A stretch of DNA of 64,000 nt from NCBI RefSeq assembly GCF_014651615.1, contig NZ_BMXF01000001.1, positions 839,731 to 903,730 on the forward strand, in the 5' to 3' direction. Shown one piece after another: positions 43,653 through 52,820 of the stretch. Made by a program: the position numbers and the translations under genes. Each line of letters begins with the position of its first letter. The stretch's first letter is position 1. The notes below the pieces were generated by a model. That model ran no database searches. It worked only from the letters and a program-made list of their open reading frames with translations, and was not told where the DNA came from. Origin of the DNA: Persicitalea jodogahamensis. Its GTDB lineage: Bacteria > Bacteroidota > Bacteroidia > Cytophagales > Spirosomataceae.

Positions 43653-45188
43653 TTGACTCAATTGAATGATTTTCTGAATCTGCTGAATATTAAGACTCAA
43701 AACCCCGGCCTCAGCACCGGACAAGAATCCTGGGATGGTCAGGGCGTTTTACTGGAATCCTATTCTCCGGTGAATGGGAGATGCATTGCCTCGACGAAGG
43801 AAGCATCGCGGGAGGACTATGACCGCGTGATTTCAACGGCTCAGGCCGCCTTCAAGGAATGGCGCCAGAAACCCGCACCGCTGAGGGGGGAAATTGTCCG
43901 GCAAATGGGCGAACGATTCAGGCAAAACAAACAGGCCTTAGGCGAATTGGTAAGCTATGAAATGGGTAAAAGTCTACAGGAAGGACTGGGGGAAGTGCAG
44001 GAAATCATCGATATCTGCGACTTCGCCGTGGGACTGTCACGGCAGTTGTACGGCCTTACCATGCACAGTGAACGTCCCGCGCACCGCATGTACGAACAGT
44101 GGCACCCCCTTGGTGTAGTTGGCATCATTTCAGCTTTCAACTTTCCTGTGGCCGTCTGGTCCTGGAACGCCATGATCGCCTGGGTTTGCGGCGATGTGTG
44201 CATCTGGAAGCCATCGGAAAAAACACCGCTTACGGCCATTGCTTGTCAAAATATCATAATAGATGTGTTGAAAGCCAATAATGTACCCGAAGGCGTGTCA
44301 TGTTTGGTAGTAGGAGGCCGTAATGTAGGCGAGTGGATCGCCGACGACGCCCGGATCGCCCTGGTATCTGCTACGGGCAGCACCCGCATGGGTCGGGCCG
44401 TGGCCGAGTCTGTCGGGCGGCGATTGGGCAAGAGTTTGCTGGAATTAGGGGGTAACAATGCGATCATCGTTACTCCAGAGGCTGACTTGACAGTCGCAAT
44501 TCCTGCGATAGTTTTCGGGGCAGTCGGTACCGCTGGCCAGCGATGCACCAGCACCCGACGGCTTATTGTTCATGCCAGCATTTACGACGAAATGAAGCAG
44601 CGATTGCAAAAGGCCTACAATCAGCTTCGTATAGGCGATCCGCTCAATGCGAATAATCATGTCGGGCCGCTCATCGACGAGCAGGCTGTGGCTAGTTACG
44701 AAGCAACGGTTAGAGAGGTTTTGTCGCAAGGAGGTGCCTTTGTAATAGAACCAGAGGTACTTCGCGGTGACGGATTTGGTTCGGGCTGTTATGTGCGCCC
44801 ATGCGTGGCCGAAGCGGAGAACAACTGGGCCATAGTGCAGCAGGAAACCTTTGCGCCGATTTTGTATTTAATTAAATACAATACGCTGGAAGAGGCCATC
44901 GAAATTCAAAACAATGTGCCCCAGGGGCTATCGTCGGCAATTTTCACACTTAACATGCGCGAAGCGGAACGTTTTCTTTCAGCGTCAGGTAGTGACTGCG
45001 GTATCGCCAACGTTAACATCGGTACTTCGGGAGCCGAAATCGGTGGTGCTTTTGGTGGCGAAAAAGAAACTGGCGGCGGGCGGGAATCGGGCTCTGACGC
45101 ATGGAAAGCCTACATGCGCCGACAAACGAATACGCTAAATTATGGTACGGATTTGCCTTTGGCTCAGGGTATTACTTTTGAGCTTTGA
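43653..45188 (+). CDS. Aldehyde dehydrogenase, antiquitin type (aminoadipate semialdehyde dehydrogenase)
   Basis: A 511-residue NAD-dependent aldehyde dehydrogenase of the ALDH7 group. Signatures are SAFNFPVAVWSWNAMIAWVC, EKTPLTAIACQ, catalytic Glu264 in LELGGNNA, and catalytic Cys298 in GTAGQRCTSTRR. The N-terminus (TQLNDFLNLLNIKTQNPGLS) fits the family only if translation begins at the TTG at 43653, because no ATG is available nearby and an upstream in-frame ATT is less likely. It probably oxidises aminoadipate semialdehyde (piperideine-6-carboxylate) to 2-aminoadipate, made by the preceding enzyme. The two form a two-step lysine degradation unit. Confidence 0.9.
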   Translation: MTQLNDFLNLLNIKTQNPGLSTGQESWDGQGVLLESYSPVNGRCIASTKEASREDYDRVISTAQAAFKEWRQKPAPLRGEIVRQMGERFRQNKQALGELVSYEMGKSLQEGLGEVQEIIDICDFAVGLSRQLYGLTMHSERPAHRMYEQWHPLGVVGIISAFNFPVAVWSWNAMIAWVCGDVCIWKPSEKTPLTAIACQNIIIDVLKANNVPEGVSCLVVGGRNVGEWIADDARIALVSATGSTRMGRAVAESVGRRLGKSLLELGGNNAIIVTPEADLTVAIPAIVFGAVGTAGQRCTSTRRLIVHASIYDEMKQRLQKAYNQLRIGDPLNANNHVGPLIDEQAVASYEATVREVLSQGGAFVIEPEVLRGDGFGSGCYVRPCVAEAENNWAIVQQETFAPILYLIKYNTLEEAIEIQNNVPQGLSSAIFTLNMREAERFLSASGSDCGIANVNIGTSGAEIGGAFGGEKETGGGRESGSDAWKAYMRRQTNTLNYGTDLPLAQGITFEL

Positions 45189-45232
45189 GGTAGTTTTCGG
45201 GAAAAGTACCAATGCATAATTCGTTCGGGAGG

Positions 45233-45249
45233 TATATTTGCTATTTTTG
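45233..45249 (+). promoter_or_regulatory. Possible promoter of the lasso-like cassette, two -7 boxes
   Basis: TATATTTG (45233-45240) and TATTTTTG (45242-45249) both match TAnnTTTG. No good -33 element lies at the usual distance upstream, so the promoter call rests on the -7 boxes only. The first gene of the cassette starts 27 bases further on. Confidence 0.45.
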
Positions 45250-45275
45250 TGATTATTTTCAAAAAGCTTTTACCA

Positions 45276-45560
45276 ATGAACGAATTGAGTGGCAAAGAAT
45301 TCAAACTGTCCTCCGCGCAGGTTTCATCCAACGTGGCAGACGAGGTAGTTATCCTAAATCACGACAAGGGCGTGTATTATGGCCTTGGTGAGGTAGGAGC
45401 GACGTTATGGAGTGCTTTGGAGAGCGGCCCCAAGTCGTTCGACGAACTATGTGCAGTAGTTACGGCTGAATATGAAGTTGACAGAGAAACCTGCGAAGCA
45501 GATGTTGCCGCCCTGCTAAGTGAATTGATGCACGAAAAATTGGTCGAAGCCGACTCATAG
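45276..45560 (+). CDS. PqqD family RiPP recognition element
   Basis: A 94-residue protein from the ATG at 45276, with the PqqD winged-helix pattern: KLSSAQVSSNVADEVVILNH, then DKGVYYGLGEVGATLWSALE, ending in a helix with LLSELMHEKLVEAD. In RiPP pathways such small proteins (lasso B1, PqqD) bind the leader of a precursor peptide and hand it to the modifying enzyme. The next gene encodes a B2-type protease, with 12 bases between. The usual precursor and cyclase genes are not in this cassette. Confidence 0.88.
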   Translation: MNELSGKEFKLSSAQVSSNVADEVVILNHDKGVYYGLGEVGATLWSALESGPKSFDELCAVVTAEYEVDRETCEADVAALLSELMHEKLVEADS

Positions 45561-45572
45561 ATAACTATTTCT

Positions 45573-46013
45573 TTGCGACAGAGAAAAACGCTTTGGGAAA
45601 AGGCCCGAAAATTGAGGGCTGAGCAGTGGGTTTTTCTAGCGAAAGCCGTTGCCACACTGCTCATTATCAAAGTGAGTTTGAAGCTGTTTACATTTGATAA
45701 ATTTAAAAGATTGTTCTCTCGAATGACAAAAACCGGGAGCCATCTCACCCGCAGTGACCTTTACGTTGAGGATACCGCCTGGGCAGTACGAACTGCGGCT
45801 CACGTTTTGCCCGTTTCGCTCACCTGTCTGCCCCAAGCTTTGGCAGTCAAGTACTTACTACGGAATTATGCAAATCTACCATTGAATATAGGTGTACAGC
45901 AGTCAGCCATCAATGGATTTGAAGCTCACGCCTGGGTCGAGCGAGCGGGGCAGATTATCATTGGAGAATGGCCCGAAGGTAAAACGTACCGCGCCCTGTG
46001 GGTGTGGGAATGA
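45573..46013 (+). CDS. Lasso-peptide B2-type leader peptidase (transglutaminase-like)
   Basis: A 146-residue protein of the B2 family, a cysteine protease that removes the leader of lasso precursors. The active-site Cys85 lies in LTCLPQALAVKYLL and His119 in GFEAHAWVER; the third residue, Asp, follows in the usual region but is not obvious here. The N-terminus (residues 1-50) is a basic helix region. Translation must begin at the TTG at 45573, since no ATG is available for 50 codons. It follows the PqqD gene by 12 bases and precedes the HPr-kinase-like gene by 21. Confidence 0.85.
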   Translation: MRQRKTLWEKARKLRAEQWVFLAKAVATLLIIKVSLKLFTFDKFKRLFSRMTKTGSHLTRSDLYVEDTAWAVRTAAHVLPVSLTCLPQALAVKYLLRNYANLPLNIGVQQSAINGFEAHAWVERAGQIIIGEWPEGKTYRALWVWE

Positions 46014-46034
46014 TCCTGGAAAACCAACCCACTC

Positions 46035-46940
46035 ATGTCGCTTTACCGAGCATTCGATTTACGTATACACTCAGAAATACTGCTGCCGGAATTGATTCCG
46101 TTAGAAAATGCCGACCAAGAGGCCGATGTTAAAATCGTGCGTTCAACGGTGGATTTTCCCGATCTGGAACCTACATCGATTCATCGTCGCGGGATCATGG
46201 CTCAAAGTGCAGAAGACGTAAATGGGGCCATTTATCTGCGTTGGGAAGGAGTGGCTGGATATAAAGCAGTGAACGGTGATACACTTTATATTGAACCGTA
46301 TACTGATGATGCAGAATTGCTAAGCCTTTTTACGGTGAGTGAGGCATTGGGTTGCATTCTTCTACAACGCGGACTTTTACTACTTCATGCCAGTTCGGTT
46401 CAAGTAGGTAGTGTGGCCTATAGTTTTCTGGGAGAACCAGGCGCAGGAAAATCCACTACAGCGACTGCTTTTGTGAAACATGGATCTCATTTGCTCAGTG
46501 ATGATCTTACCGCAATATGTTTTGACGACAACAATCGTCCTTTTGTACTTCCGGCTTATCCCCAATTGAAAATTTGGGAAAATACGGTAAACGGACTGAA
46601 TTTCGATAAGTCGGAACTTACACCCGTCGCCGAGGGAATCAATAAGTTTTCTCTACGCCCCGGCGTTAATTTTCCTGCCGAACCCATACCTCTGGCGAAA
46701 ATCTTCCTTCTGCATGATAGGCCTGAACTTCCCGCTACCCAAAAATTTTCGCCAGTTGAAGCTCCTATTGAGTTAGTAAGGCACTTTCCCCTTAGCGCTC
46801 GTTTGCTACGAGGTAAAGTGCACCAGAGGCACTTTCAGCAAAGCTCCTGGTGTGCCACCCACGCCCAGATATGGAACAAACGGCGCCCTGCCGGGTTTGC
46901 AGCTTTGGAAAAGTGGGTATCAGAACAACACTCTGCTTAG
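46035..46940 (+). CDS. HPr-kinase-like P-loop protein of the lasso-like cassette
   Basis: A 301-residue protein with a P-loop GEPGAGKST (Gly133 to Thr141) followed by GSHLLSDDLTAICF, a pattern of HPr serine kinases, including the sub-group that phosphorylates lasso precursors (as in paeninodin clusters). The N-terminal 130 residues are a separate domain of unknown fold. It lies between a B2 protease and a nucleotidyltransferase gene. I infer phosphorylation of a peptide substrate. Its target is not visible in the window. Confidence 0.82.
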   Translation: MSLYRAFDLRIHSEILLPELIPLENADQEADVKIVRSTVDFPDLEPTSIHRRGIMAQSAEDVNGAIYLRWEGVAGYKAVNGDTLYIEPYTDDAELLSLFTVSEALGCILLQRGLLLLHASSVQVGSVAYSFLGEPGAGKSTTATAFVKHGSHLLSDDLTAICFDDNNRPFVLPAYPQLKIWENTVNGLNFDKSELTPVAEGINKFSLRPGVNFPAEPIPLAKIFLLHDRPELPATQKFSPVEAPIELVRHFPLSARLLRGKVHQRHFQQSSWCATHAQIWNKRRPAGFAALEKWVSEQHSA

Positions 46941-46949
46941 CATTTGCGA

Positions 46950-48071
46950 ATGGACAGACTCTTGGAAAACATAAGTCCCGAGTTAAAGTTGCTGCTCATT
47001 GCTGCTAACCCAAACCACTATTCAAGCCACATACAGTGGTTGGACTTGGATTGGCACCGCGTGGAAGAATTGGTAGACTGGCATCAGACTCAAGCCTTGC
47101 TATATCGAGAAATAAGAAGCAGGCCAGAGATTCCAGCAAAATTCATGCAGTCGATGCAAAGTGATGCTACCGCCACTGCAGTTGGGAATATGATTTTGGC
47201 CAAAGAGTCCGACCGTCTGATGAAGCTACTCCATGACAACGGAGTGGATGCATTCCTGATGAAGGGCGCTTTATGGGCCACACTCTATTATGAAGAAATC
47301 GGGTTGCGTGAATTTGGTGACATTGATTTTTTTATTAACAGGCCTGATGTGGACAAAAGTGTAGTTGTAATGGATAAAGCGGGTTACATAGCTGATAAAT
47401 ACCGCGCTTATTTGTTGAGCGACCCTATTAGAAGTAACCTGTACTTCACCACTGACTACCAATTGCCATTGGAGGCCAAAATCACTCAACTTATTAAATC
47501 TGTTGAGTTGCAATGGCAAGTTTCTTACCCGCGCCTCGCATTTTCGTTGGATTGGTCGGATTTGATGGCTTGTCCAGAGGAACACCTAATTGCAGGAAAA
47601 ACCATTCGGGTACCGCGGGCAGAAAATCAATTCTTAATGATGATTGTACATCATGTAGGTATAGAGGAATTGGACAAACTAAAATACGGAATGGATCTTG
47701 TCATGCTTCTACGTAAGGTTGGAGATGCCCTTGACTGGGACTACATTTTTTCAAAATCTAGAGAAAAAGGCTTTTTTCGGTTAGTAACAATGGGACTTCA
47801 AGTTGCTAGAATGCTGGATAAGCGAATCACTTTTCCAGTGTCTGTGCATTCGAAAATAGAAAACGTAGAAAACAGTGAATTTATAATGAGTGCCTTAAAG
47901 CATTGGGAAGATACTCGACATAAACCTCTGACTAAATCATGGCGAATCGTCCTACATCAGTTGAAATACCGAGACCGTTGGACCGATAGGTGGCATATTT
48001 TAAAAGCTCACGGTAGATATATAACCCAATTTAATCTGCTCTACCACAAAGCCCGCTGGTATCTCCGTTGA
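46950..48071 (+). CDS. Nucleotidyltransferase family protein (PF14907 type) of the lasso-like cassette
   Basis: A 373-residue protein from the ATG at 46950, with the nucleotidyltransferase motif FLMKGALWATLYYEEIGLRE followed by FGDIDFFINRPD. Asp124 and Asp126 are the likely metal ligands. The large C-terminal region (about 200-373) is helical and charged. PF14907 proteins occur in lasso-peptide and other RiPP clusters, where they may modify the peptide. Only ten bases separate it from the HPr-kinase-like gene. It ends before a long perfect hairpin shared with ftsH. Confidence 0.82.
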   Translation: MDRLLENISPELKLLLIAANPNHYSSHIQWLDLDWHRVEELVDWHQTQALLYREIRSRPEIPAKFMQSMQSDATATAVGNMILAKESDRLMKLLHDNGVDAFLMKGALWATLYYEEIGLREFGDIDFFINRPDVDKSVVVMDKAGYIADKYRAYLLSDPIRSNLYFTTDYQLPLEAKITQLIKSVELQWQVSYPRLAFSLDWSDLMACPEEHLIAGKTIRVPRAENQFLMMIVHHVGIEELDKLKYGMDLVMLLRKVGDALDWDYIFSKSREKGFFRLVTMGLQVARMLDKRITFPVSVHSKIENVENSEFIMSALKHWEDTRHKPLTKSWRIVLHQLKYRDRWTDRWHILKAHGRYITQFNLLYHKARWYLR

Positions 48072-48136
48072 TCTGATTCTTTGGAATGTTGAGCGGACTT
48101 GAAAATATTATAGTTTATAAGGGTCTGATAACCAAA

Positions 48137-48199
48137 CAAGTGATTAAATAAAATGAGCGGTAAGATGTCTATCTTCCGCTCATTTTATTTAATCACTTG
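48137..48199. terminator. Perfect 24-base-pair hairpin between convergent genes
   Basis: Two exact reverse-complement arms of 24 bases (48137-48160 and 48176-48199) surround a 15-base centre in which AAGAT and ATCTT also pair. It lies 65 bases after the nucleotidyltransferase gene and 11 bases before the ftsH stop codon. It probably terminates both messages, though there is no long T tract. The size is unusual for a simple terminator. Confidence 0.8.
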
Positions 48200-48209
48200 T
48201 TGTTACTCC

Positions 48210-50297
48210 TCAGGCTTTTGGTTCCACTGTCGGATCAACTACTTCAGCTTCCACCACAACAGCATCGGAATCTTCCTTTTCCTCAAGGCGTTTCTCCTCC
48301 TCCGCATGTTTCACCGCTTCTTCGTGGACAGCGGCTTCCTCACGAGAGCGGCGATTGACATAAGCCTGGTAATTGGTTTCCTTTTCGTAAGGGCGCTTAC
48401 CGATCAGTGTTTCCAGATCGCTTTGGAAGAGAATTTCCTTTTCCAATAATTCCTGGGCGATTATTTCTAACTGCTCACGCTTGTCGCGTAGCATAGTCAA
48501 CACATGCTGATAGGCCTTGTCCACTAATAACCGCACCTCGTGGTCGATCTTTTCCGCCGTGTTTTCCGAATAGGGCTTAGTGAAGTTATAGTCTGATTGC
48601 TTGGAATCGTAAAACGAAATATTGCCGATTTTATCATTCATACCGTACATAGTCACCATGCTATAGGCAACCTTCGTAACACGTTCCAGATCGCTCAACG
48701 CTCCGGTAGATATCTTACCGAAAACCACGTCTTCGGCCGCACGACCACCCAGGGTCATGCACATTTCGTCAAACAGCTGCTCGGTACGGTACAAGTACTG
48801 CTCGCGTGGCAGGTACTGCGCGTATCCCAGCGCAGCCACTCCCCGGGGAACAATCGTCACCTTCACCAATGGGTCAGCATGTTCGAGGTACCAGCCCGCC
48901 ACCGCGTGACCAGCTTCGTGGTAAGCCACAATTTGCTTTTCTTCGGGTGAAATCAATTTGTTTTTCTTCTCCAAGCCTCCAATGACCCGGTCCATCGCAT
49001 CCTGAAAATCCTGCATGGTTACGCTCTCGCGATCACGACGGGCAGCAATAAGAGCCGCTTCGTTACAAACGTTAGCGATCTCCGCTCCGGCAAAACCAGG
49101 CGTTTGAGCGGCCAACTTCTGAATGTCCACATCTTCCGAAATCTTGATCGGTTTCAAGTGGACTTTGAAGATAGCCTCACGGCCAATGACATCGGGTTTG
49201 TCCACGGATATCTGGCGATCGAAGCGGCCAGGTCTCAGCAGGGCTGAGTCCAGCACGTCAGGGCGGTTGGTAGCAGCTACGATAATAATGCCAGAGTCGG
49301 TCGCGAAGCCGTCCATTTCCACCAACAACGAGTTCAAAGTATTCTCGCGCTCATCATTGGAACCAGGCATGCCACCCCGTCCACGAGAACGGCCCACGGC
49401 GTCGATTTCGTCGATGAATATGATGCAAGGAGCTTTTTCCTTGGCCTGTTTGAAGAGGTCACGCACACGGGCAGCACCAACTCCCACAAACATTTCCACA
49501 AAATCAGAACCAGATAACGAAAAGAAAGGTACTTCAGCCTCACCTGCGACGGCCTTAGCCAGCAATGTTTTACCTGTGCCCGGAGGGCCTACCAGCAGCG
49601 CTCCTTTTGGTATCTTAGCCCCAAGTTTCTTGAACTTGTCGGGACTTTTCAGGTAGTCTACGATTTCTTTAATTTCTTCCTTGGCTTCATCCAATCCGGC
49701 TACGTCGTTGAAGGTGATTTTTACCTTGTTCTCCGCATCGAAAAGGGTGGCTCGCGAACGGCCGATATTGAACAACTGTCCACCCGGCCCTACGCCGCCG
49801 GACATTCGGCCCAGCAGGAAATACATGACTACGATCATGACAATGAAGAAACCCCACGTACCGATCCAACTGGACCAGTCGCCTCTAGCTTCAATCTTGT
49901 ATTCGATCTTCTCCCCGTCCGGGATGCCTTCCTGTATCTTTTCAAGATCCTTTTTGAAGGTCTCAGCAGAAGTGATCTGGAACTGGTAGTGCGGGGCAGC
50001 TTCTCCGCCAAAGTAGTTGTTCTCCTTGGCGATGACCTGATACTTATCTTTGCGAAGCGCTTCGGGTTTCAGTGATACTTCCACCTTATTGTCGTTCACA
50101 ATAGTAACGCGGGCCACTTCCTTATCGGCCACCATCTTCTCAAAACGCTTTTGACTGATGTCACGCAGCGTAGTGGATTTATTCAAATACGTAATCCCCA
50201 GAATCGTCGCAATCAGGGCCGCTATAATCCAGCCTTGATACCCGCGTTGCGGGCTTTTCGGATTCAGGGGATTTCTTTTATTATCGTTATCAGACAT
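48210..50297 (-). CDS. ftsH: ATP-dependent zinc metalloprotease FtsH
   Basis: A 695-residue AAA protease. One membrane helix lies at about 20-40 ([17 protein letters not shown]) and a second at about 130-150. The AAA domain has the Walker A GPPGTGKT, Walker [12 protein letters not shown] and the second region of homology [13 protein letters not shown]. The zinc site is HEAGH at about 460-464. The C-terminus from about 660 is an acidic tail rich in Glu and Val. It degrades misfolded and regulated membrane proteins. The next upstream minus-strand gene is rsfS, 100 bases away. Confidence 0.98.
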   Translation of the reverse strand: MSDNDNKRNPLNPKSPQRGYQGWIIAALIATILGITYLNKSTTLRDISQKRFEKMVADKEVARVTIVNDNKVEVSLKPEALRKDKYQVIAKENNYFGGEAAPHYQFQITSAETFKKDLEKIQEGIPDGEKIEYKIEARGDWSSWIGTWGFFIVMIVVMYFLLGRMSGGVGPGGQLFNIGRSRATLFDAENKVKITFNDVAGLDEAKEEIKEIVDYLKSPDKFKKLGAKIPKGALLVGPPGTGKTLLAKAVAGEAEVPFFSLSGSDFVEMFVGVGAARVRDLFKQAKEKAPCIIFIDEIDAVGRSRGRGGMPGSNDERENTLNSLLVEMDGFATDSGIIIVAATNRPDVLDSALLRPGRFDRQISVDKPDVIGREAIFKVHLKPIKISEDVDIQKLAAQTPGFAGAEIANVCNEAALIAARRDRESVTMQDFQDAMDRVIGGLEKKNKLISPEEKQIVAYHEAGHAVAGWYLEHADPLVKVTIVPRGVAALGYAQYLPREQYLYRTEQLFDEMCMTLGGRAAEDVVFGKISTGALSDLERVTKVAYSMVTMYGMNDKIGNISFYDSKQSDYNFTKPYSENTAEKIDHEVRLLVDKAYQHVLTMLRDKREQLEIIAQELLEKEILFQSDLETLIGKRPYEKETNYQAYVNRRSREEAAVHEEAVKHAEEEKRLEEKEDSDAVVVEAEVVDPTVEPKA

Positions 50298-50397
50298 TAT
50301 AGTTTAGCATTAATATAGATTTTGGTACTTATCAACGTCAACCGGGGGATTAATGTTCAGAGTGGCTAGATGCCTTAAATACCTATCCCCAGATTGG

Positions 50398-50781
50398 TCA
50401 GGCGGCAGTCTCTTCAATGAGAGTTCGCTCGGCGTCGCCCCAAAGCTCTTCGATGTCGTAGTATTGGCGACGATCTTTCTTGAAAACGTGCGCTACCACG
50501 TCAACGTAATCGATTAAAATCCACTCACGATTTTCTTTTCCTTCTTTATGCCACGGATCCTCGGCTATGGCCTTATGAACTTCAAACTCCACCGAATCGG
50601 CGATGGCGTCGATCTGGGTGTCGGATGTACCCGAGCAGATTACGAAATAGTCGGCGATTGCGTTTTTTACCTGACGAAGATCAAGGATGGCGACGTCTTG
50701 TCCCTTCTTCTCAATCATTCCTTTGACGACAAGCTGGGAGAGGTCTTGTGAAGATACTTCTTTATTTTTGCGTTGTTTCAT
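50398..50781 (-). CDS. rsfS: Ribosome silencing factor RsfS
   Basis: A 127-residue protein of the Iojap/RsfS family, which binds L14 of the 50S subunit and blocks subunit joining when nutrients are low. Signatures are DYFVICSGTSDTQIDAIADS, WHKEGKENREWILIDYVDVV and VAHVFKKDRRQYYDIEELWG. Length is normal. It is divergent from birA across an 80-base spacer and lies before ftsH, which is a common order in Bacteroidota. Confidence 0.95.
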   Translation of the reverse strand: MKQRKNKEVSSQDLSQLVVKGMIEKKGQDVAILDLRQVKNAIADYFVICSGTSDTQIDAIADSVEFEVHKAIAEDPWHKEGKENREWILIDYVDVVAHVFKKDRRQYYDIEELWGDAERTLIEETAA

Positions 50782-50861
50782 GCATTGTGTTTAACAGTAA
50801 TGGGTCGGAAAGCAGAGCTTGTCATCGACCATAAATAAAAGTATAAATTTTTACAAAAGAA

Positions 50862-51635
50862 GTGTACGATTCTTGCACAAAAACTCTGTTTTTCGGTAAA
50901 AAGATAGTGTATCTGCCAACTTGTCACTCTACCAACGACATTGCGACTGAATTAGTACGCAATGGAAAGCTGGCAGACGGCGCGGTGATCATCACCGATG
51001 AGCAAACTGGCGGACGGGGTCAACACGGCACCAGCTGGCTGACTAGTCGTGGTCAGAATTTCACGCTTTCGGTGGTATTGATGCCGACTTTTCTTTCCCT
51101 TTCAGAACATTTTCTACTTAGCCAATCTATCGCCTTAGGTATCAGAAACTATCTGGCAGACTTTGTCAGTAATATTTGGATCAAGTGGCCTAACGATTTG
51201 TATATAAATGATTTGAAAGTAGGTGGTGTACTTATTGAAAACGCTTTGCAGGGAACCCGAATCGCGCACTCTGTTGTAGGCATCGGTCTGAACATCAATC
51301 AGGCTGATTTTTCATCCGTTCCCTCTGGCCGAGTCACATCATTGCGTTTGGAAACCGGGATGACTTTTCACTTGGCCGAACAACTTCCCCGGCTGCTGTT
51401 GGAATTGGAAAAGGTGTATTTAAGGCTTCGGGCGGGCCGTTCGGAAAGCGTTCGTATTGAGTACAGGCAACACCTGTTGGGATTAGGGCAAAAGCGAGTC
51501 TACAGCATAGGTGGCCAATTGGTGGAAGGTACCATCATGGGTGTAAGCCTTACTGGGAAATTACGGCTCGAATTAGCCAATGGCGAGATATGCGAGTTTG
51601 ATATTAAGGAAATCAAATGGCAGTGGGCGGATTGA
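50862..51635 (+). CDS. birA: Biotin-[acetyl-CoA-carboxylase] ligase
   Basis: A 257-residue biotin protein ligase lacking the DNA-binding domain, so it is a catalytic-only type. The biotin/ATP motif is GGRGQHGTSWLTSRGQNFTL, and the lysine region is IWIKWPNDLYINDLKVGG with VVGIGLNINQ. Translation starts at a GTG at 50862; a stop 18 bases upstream in frame leaves no better choice. It attaches biotin to carboxylases. Its 3' end overlaps the convergent small membrane protein gene by 23 bases. Confidence 0.94.
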   Translation: MYDSCTKTLFFGKKIVYLPTCHSTNDIATELVRNGKLADGAVIITDEQTGGRGQHGTSWLTSRGQNFTLSVVLMPTFLSLSEHFLLSQSIALGIRNYLADFVSNIWIKWPNDLYINDLKVGGVLIENALQGTRIAHSVVGIGLNINQADFSSVPSGRVTSLRLETGMTFHLAEQLPRLLLELEKVYLRLRAGRSESVRIEYRQHLLGLGQKRVYSIGGQLVEGTIMGVSLTGKLRLELANGEICEFDIKEIKWQWAD

Positions 51636-51966
51636 CCCTGGCGCGCCACCCTAAAAATGCCATTGCTAAGGCGCAGATGCCCAGCCCGAACGATTCGCGA
51701 GCGAGTTCTATATTAAGGCTGTGCATTTCCAGCTCGCCAAAAAAAACACCTTCAAAGGCCGGAGGCCATTGCATTATGGCTCCTGCCACGTAAACAGCGG
51801 CCATGATGAAGAAAACCCATGATGGCCACAGTTCGCGATGGGCCATGTAACACGCTAAGGCCGCCATGGAATAGACAGGAACCCAAATTTCAGGATCAGG
51901 ATCATTGAACTGGAAGTAGGAAAAGAGCAGGAATACAAAGCCGAGGATTGCAATGATAATTTTCAT
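51613..51966 (-). CDS. Small membrane protein, TMEM220 family
   Basis: A 117-residue protein from the ATG at 51966 with about four membrane helices: MKIIIAILGFVFLLFSYFQF, VYSMAALACYMAHRELW, WVFFIMAAVYVAGAIMQ and ESFGLGICALAMAFLGW. The QFNDPDPEIWVPVY piece between helix 1 and 2 is the hallmark of the TMEM220 family. The role is unknown. Its stop codon overlaps the birA 3' end by 23 coding bases, so transcription from one may affect the other. Confidence 0.85.
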   Translation of the reverse strand: MKIIIAILGFVFLLFSYFQFNDPDPEIWVPVYSMAALACYMAHRELWPSWVFFIMAAVYVAGAIMQWPPAFEGVFFGELEMHSLNIELARESFGLGICALAMAFLGWRARVNPPTAI

Positions 51967-52050
51967 GGTAGTGGTAGGTTGAAGACTTTTACCAGAGTCG
52001 GTTTTTACCAAAAGAATGCTACCATAAAATGATACCCATTGTGCACAAAA

Positions 52051-52085
52051 AAAGCGGCAAGAGTGCTCTTCGCCGCTTTATGTAT
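52051..52085 (-). terminator. Terminator of the small T9SS protein gene
   Basis: AAAGCGGC pairs with GCCGCTTT around an inner AGAG/CTCT helix. On the minus strand the stem is followed by seven T (the A run at 52047-52053). It lies about 22 bases behind the stop codon at 52101. Confidence 0.82.
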
Positions 52086-52100
52086 GTGTATAGTGAGTGG

Positions 52101-52661
52101 TTAATTCTGCTTTATTATTTTATGGGTTTTGCGTCCGTTTGGTGTGGTCAATGTACATATGTAGACACCTTCGGGCAGCGAATCAGACTCGAAGGTCAGG
52201 CGGTGGGTGCCTTCAGGTTGCGCCTTATCGGTGAGTAGCCGCGAAATAGTCACACCGCGCAGGTCAACGATGCTGACGCTCACTGTCGAAGCCTCAGGAA
52301 TGGTATACTCGATCAGGGTGTTCTGAGCGAAAGGATTTGGATAGGAACCGAGTGCAAACACATTGTCCTCCCATGACTTATTATTCATTTCCACGGCCTT
52401 ACAAGGCGCAATAGTGGCCTCAAAAACCGCTCCCGGCTTCACCTCGAAACCGGCCGTTAGGGTAACCGACTGCCCCGCTCGATAAGCTACGTCACCCGAT
52501 TGTACAAGGTTGGCGGCTGTAAGGTGCTGACTGGCTTGCTCAACAACTTTGGCTCCCGATAATGGCGCGGTCAGTGTAGTAGTGGTGGGACAGTCCTGCG
52601 CCTGTGCGATTGTGGCTAATACTGTAAAAGCACCTATGAAAAGAGTAGGGAATTTCTTCAT
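52101..52661 (-). CDS. Secreted protein with T9SS type A sorting domain
   Basis: A 186-residue protein from the ATG at 52661 with a signal peptide (MKKFPTLFIGAFTVLATIA, cut near QAQ). Residues about 40-90 form a small repeat-like unit (LVQSGDVAYRAGQSVTLTAG, then FEVKPGAVFEATIAPC), the 3-coathanger stack often found before sorting domains. The last 80 residues are a type A C-terminal domain (GSYPNPFAQNTLIEYTI, LPEGVYICTLTTPNGRKTHK). It should be exported through type IX secretion and fixed to the surface. With little else in the mature part, it may be a minimal anchor or adhesin. The role is unknown. Confidence 0.85.
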   Translation of the reverse strand: MKKFPTLFIGAFTVLATIAQAQDCPTTTTLTAPLSGAKVVEQASQHLTAANLVQSGDVAYRAGQSVTLTAGFEVKPGAVFEATIAPCKAVEMNNKSWEDNVFALGSYPNPFAQNTLIEYTIPEASTVSVSIVDLRGVTISRLLTDKAQPEGTHRLTFESDSLPEGVYICTLTTPNGRKTHKIIKQN

Positions 52662-52820
52662 CGTTTTAAAGCTTTTGTCTGATTGTGGTTTCATCTGGTT
52701 GTGAGATGTCAGCGCTATTCTAAATCAAATATAATTTTTTAATGCAGGAAAGGCTACTCTGACTGCCAGATATTTCAATAAAAATTATCAAACGGCGGAT
52801 TTCTACCTAAAAGAGAATAA

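Noticed and set aside
45204-45392. A 62-codon frame starting ATGCATAATTCG just before the PqqD gene, considered as lasso precursor
   Set aside because: It mostly overlaps the PqqD coding sequence in another frame, lacks a leader with penultimate Thr, and its end is set by PqqD codons.
48086-48151. A 21-codon mini frame (MLSGLENIIVYKG...) behind the nucleotidyltransferase gene, considered as precursor peptide
   Set aside because: Too short for known lasso precursors, with no ring-forming Asp or Glu in the right place; its end lies in the terminator hairpin.
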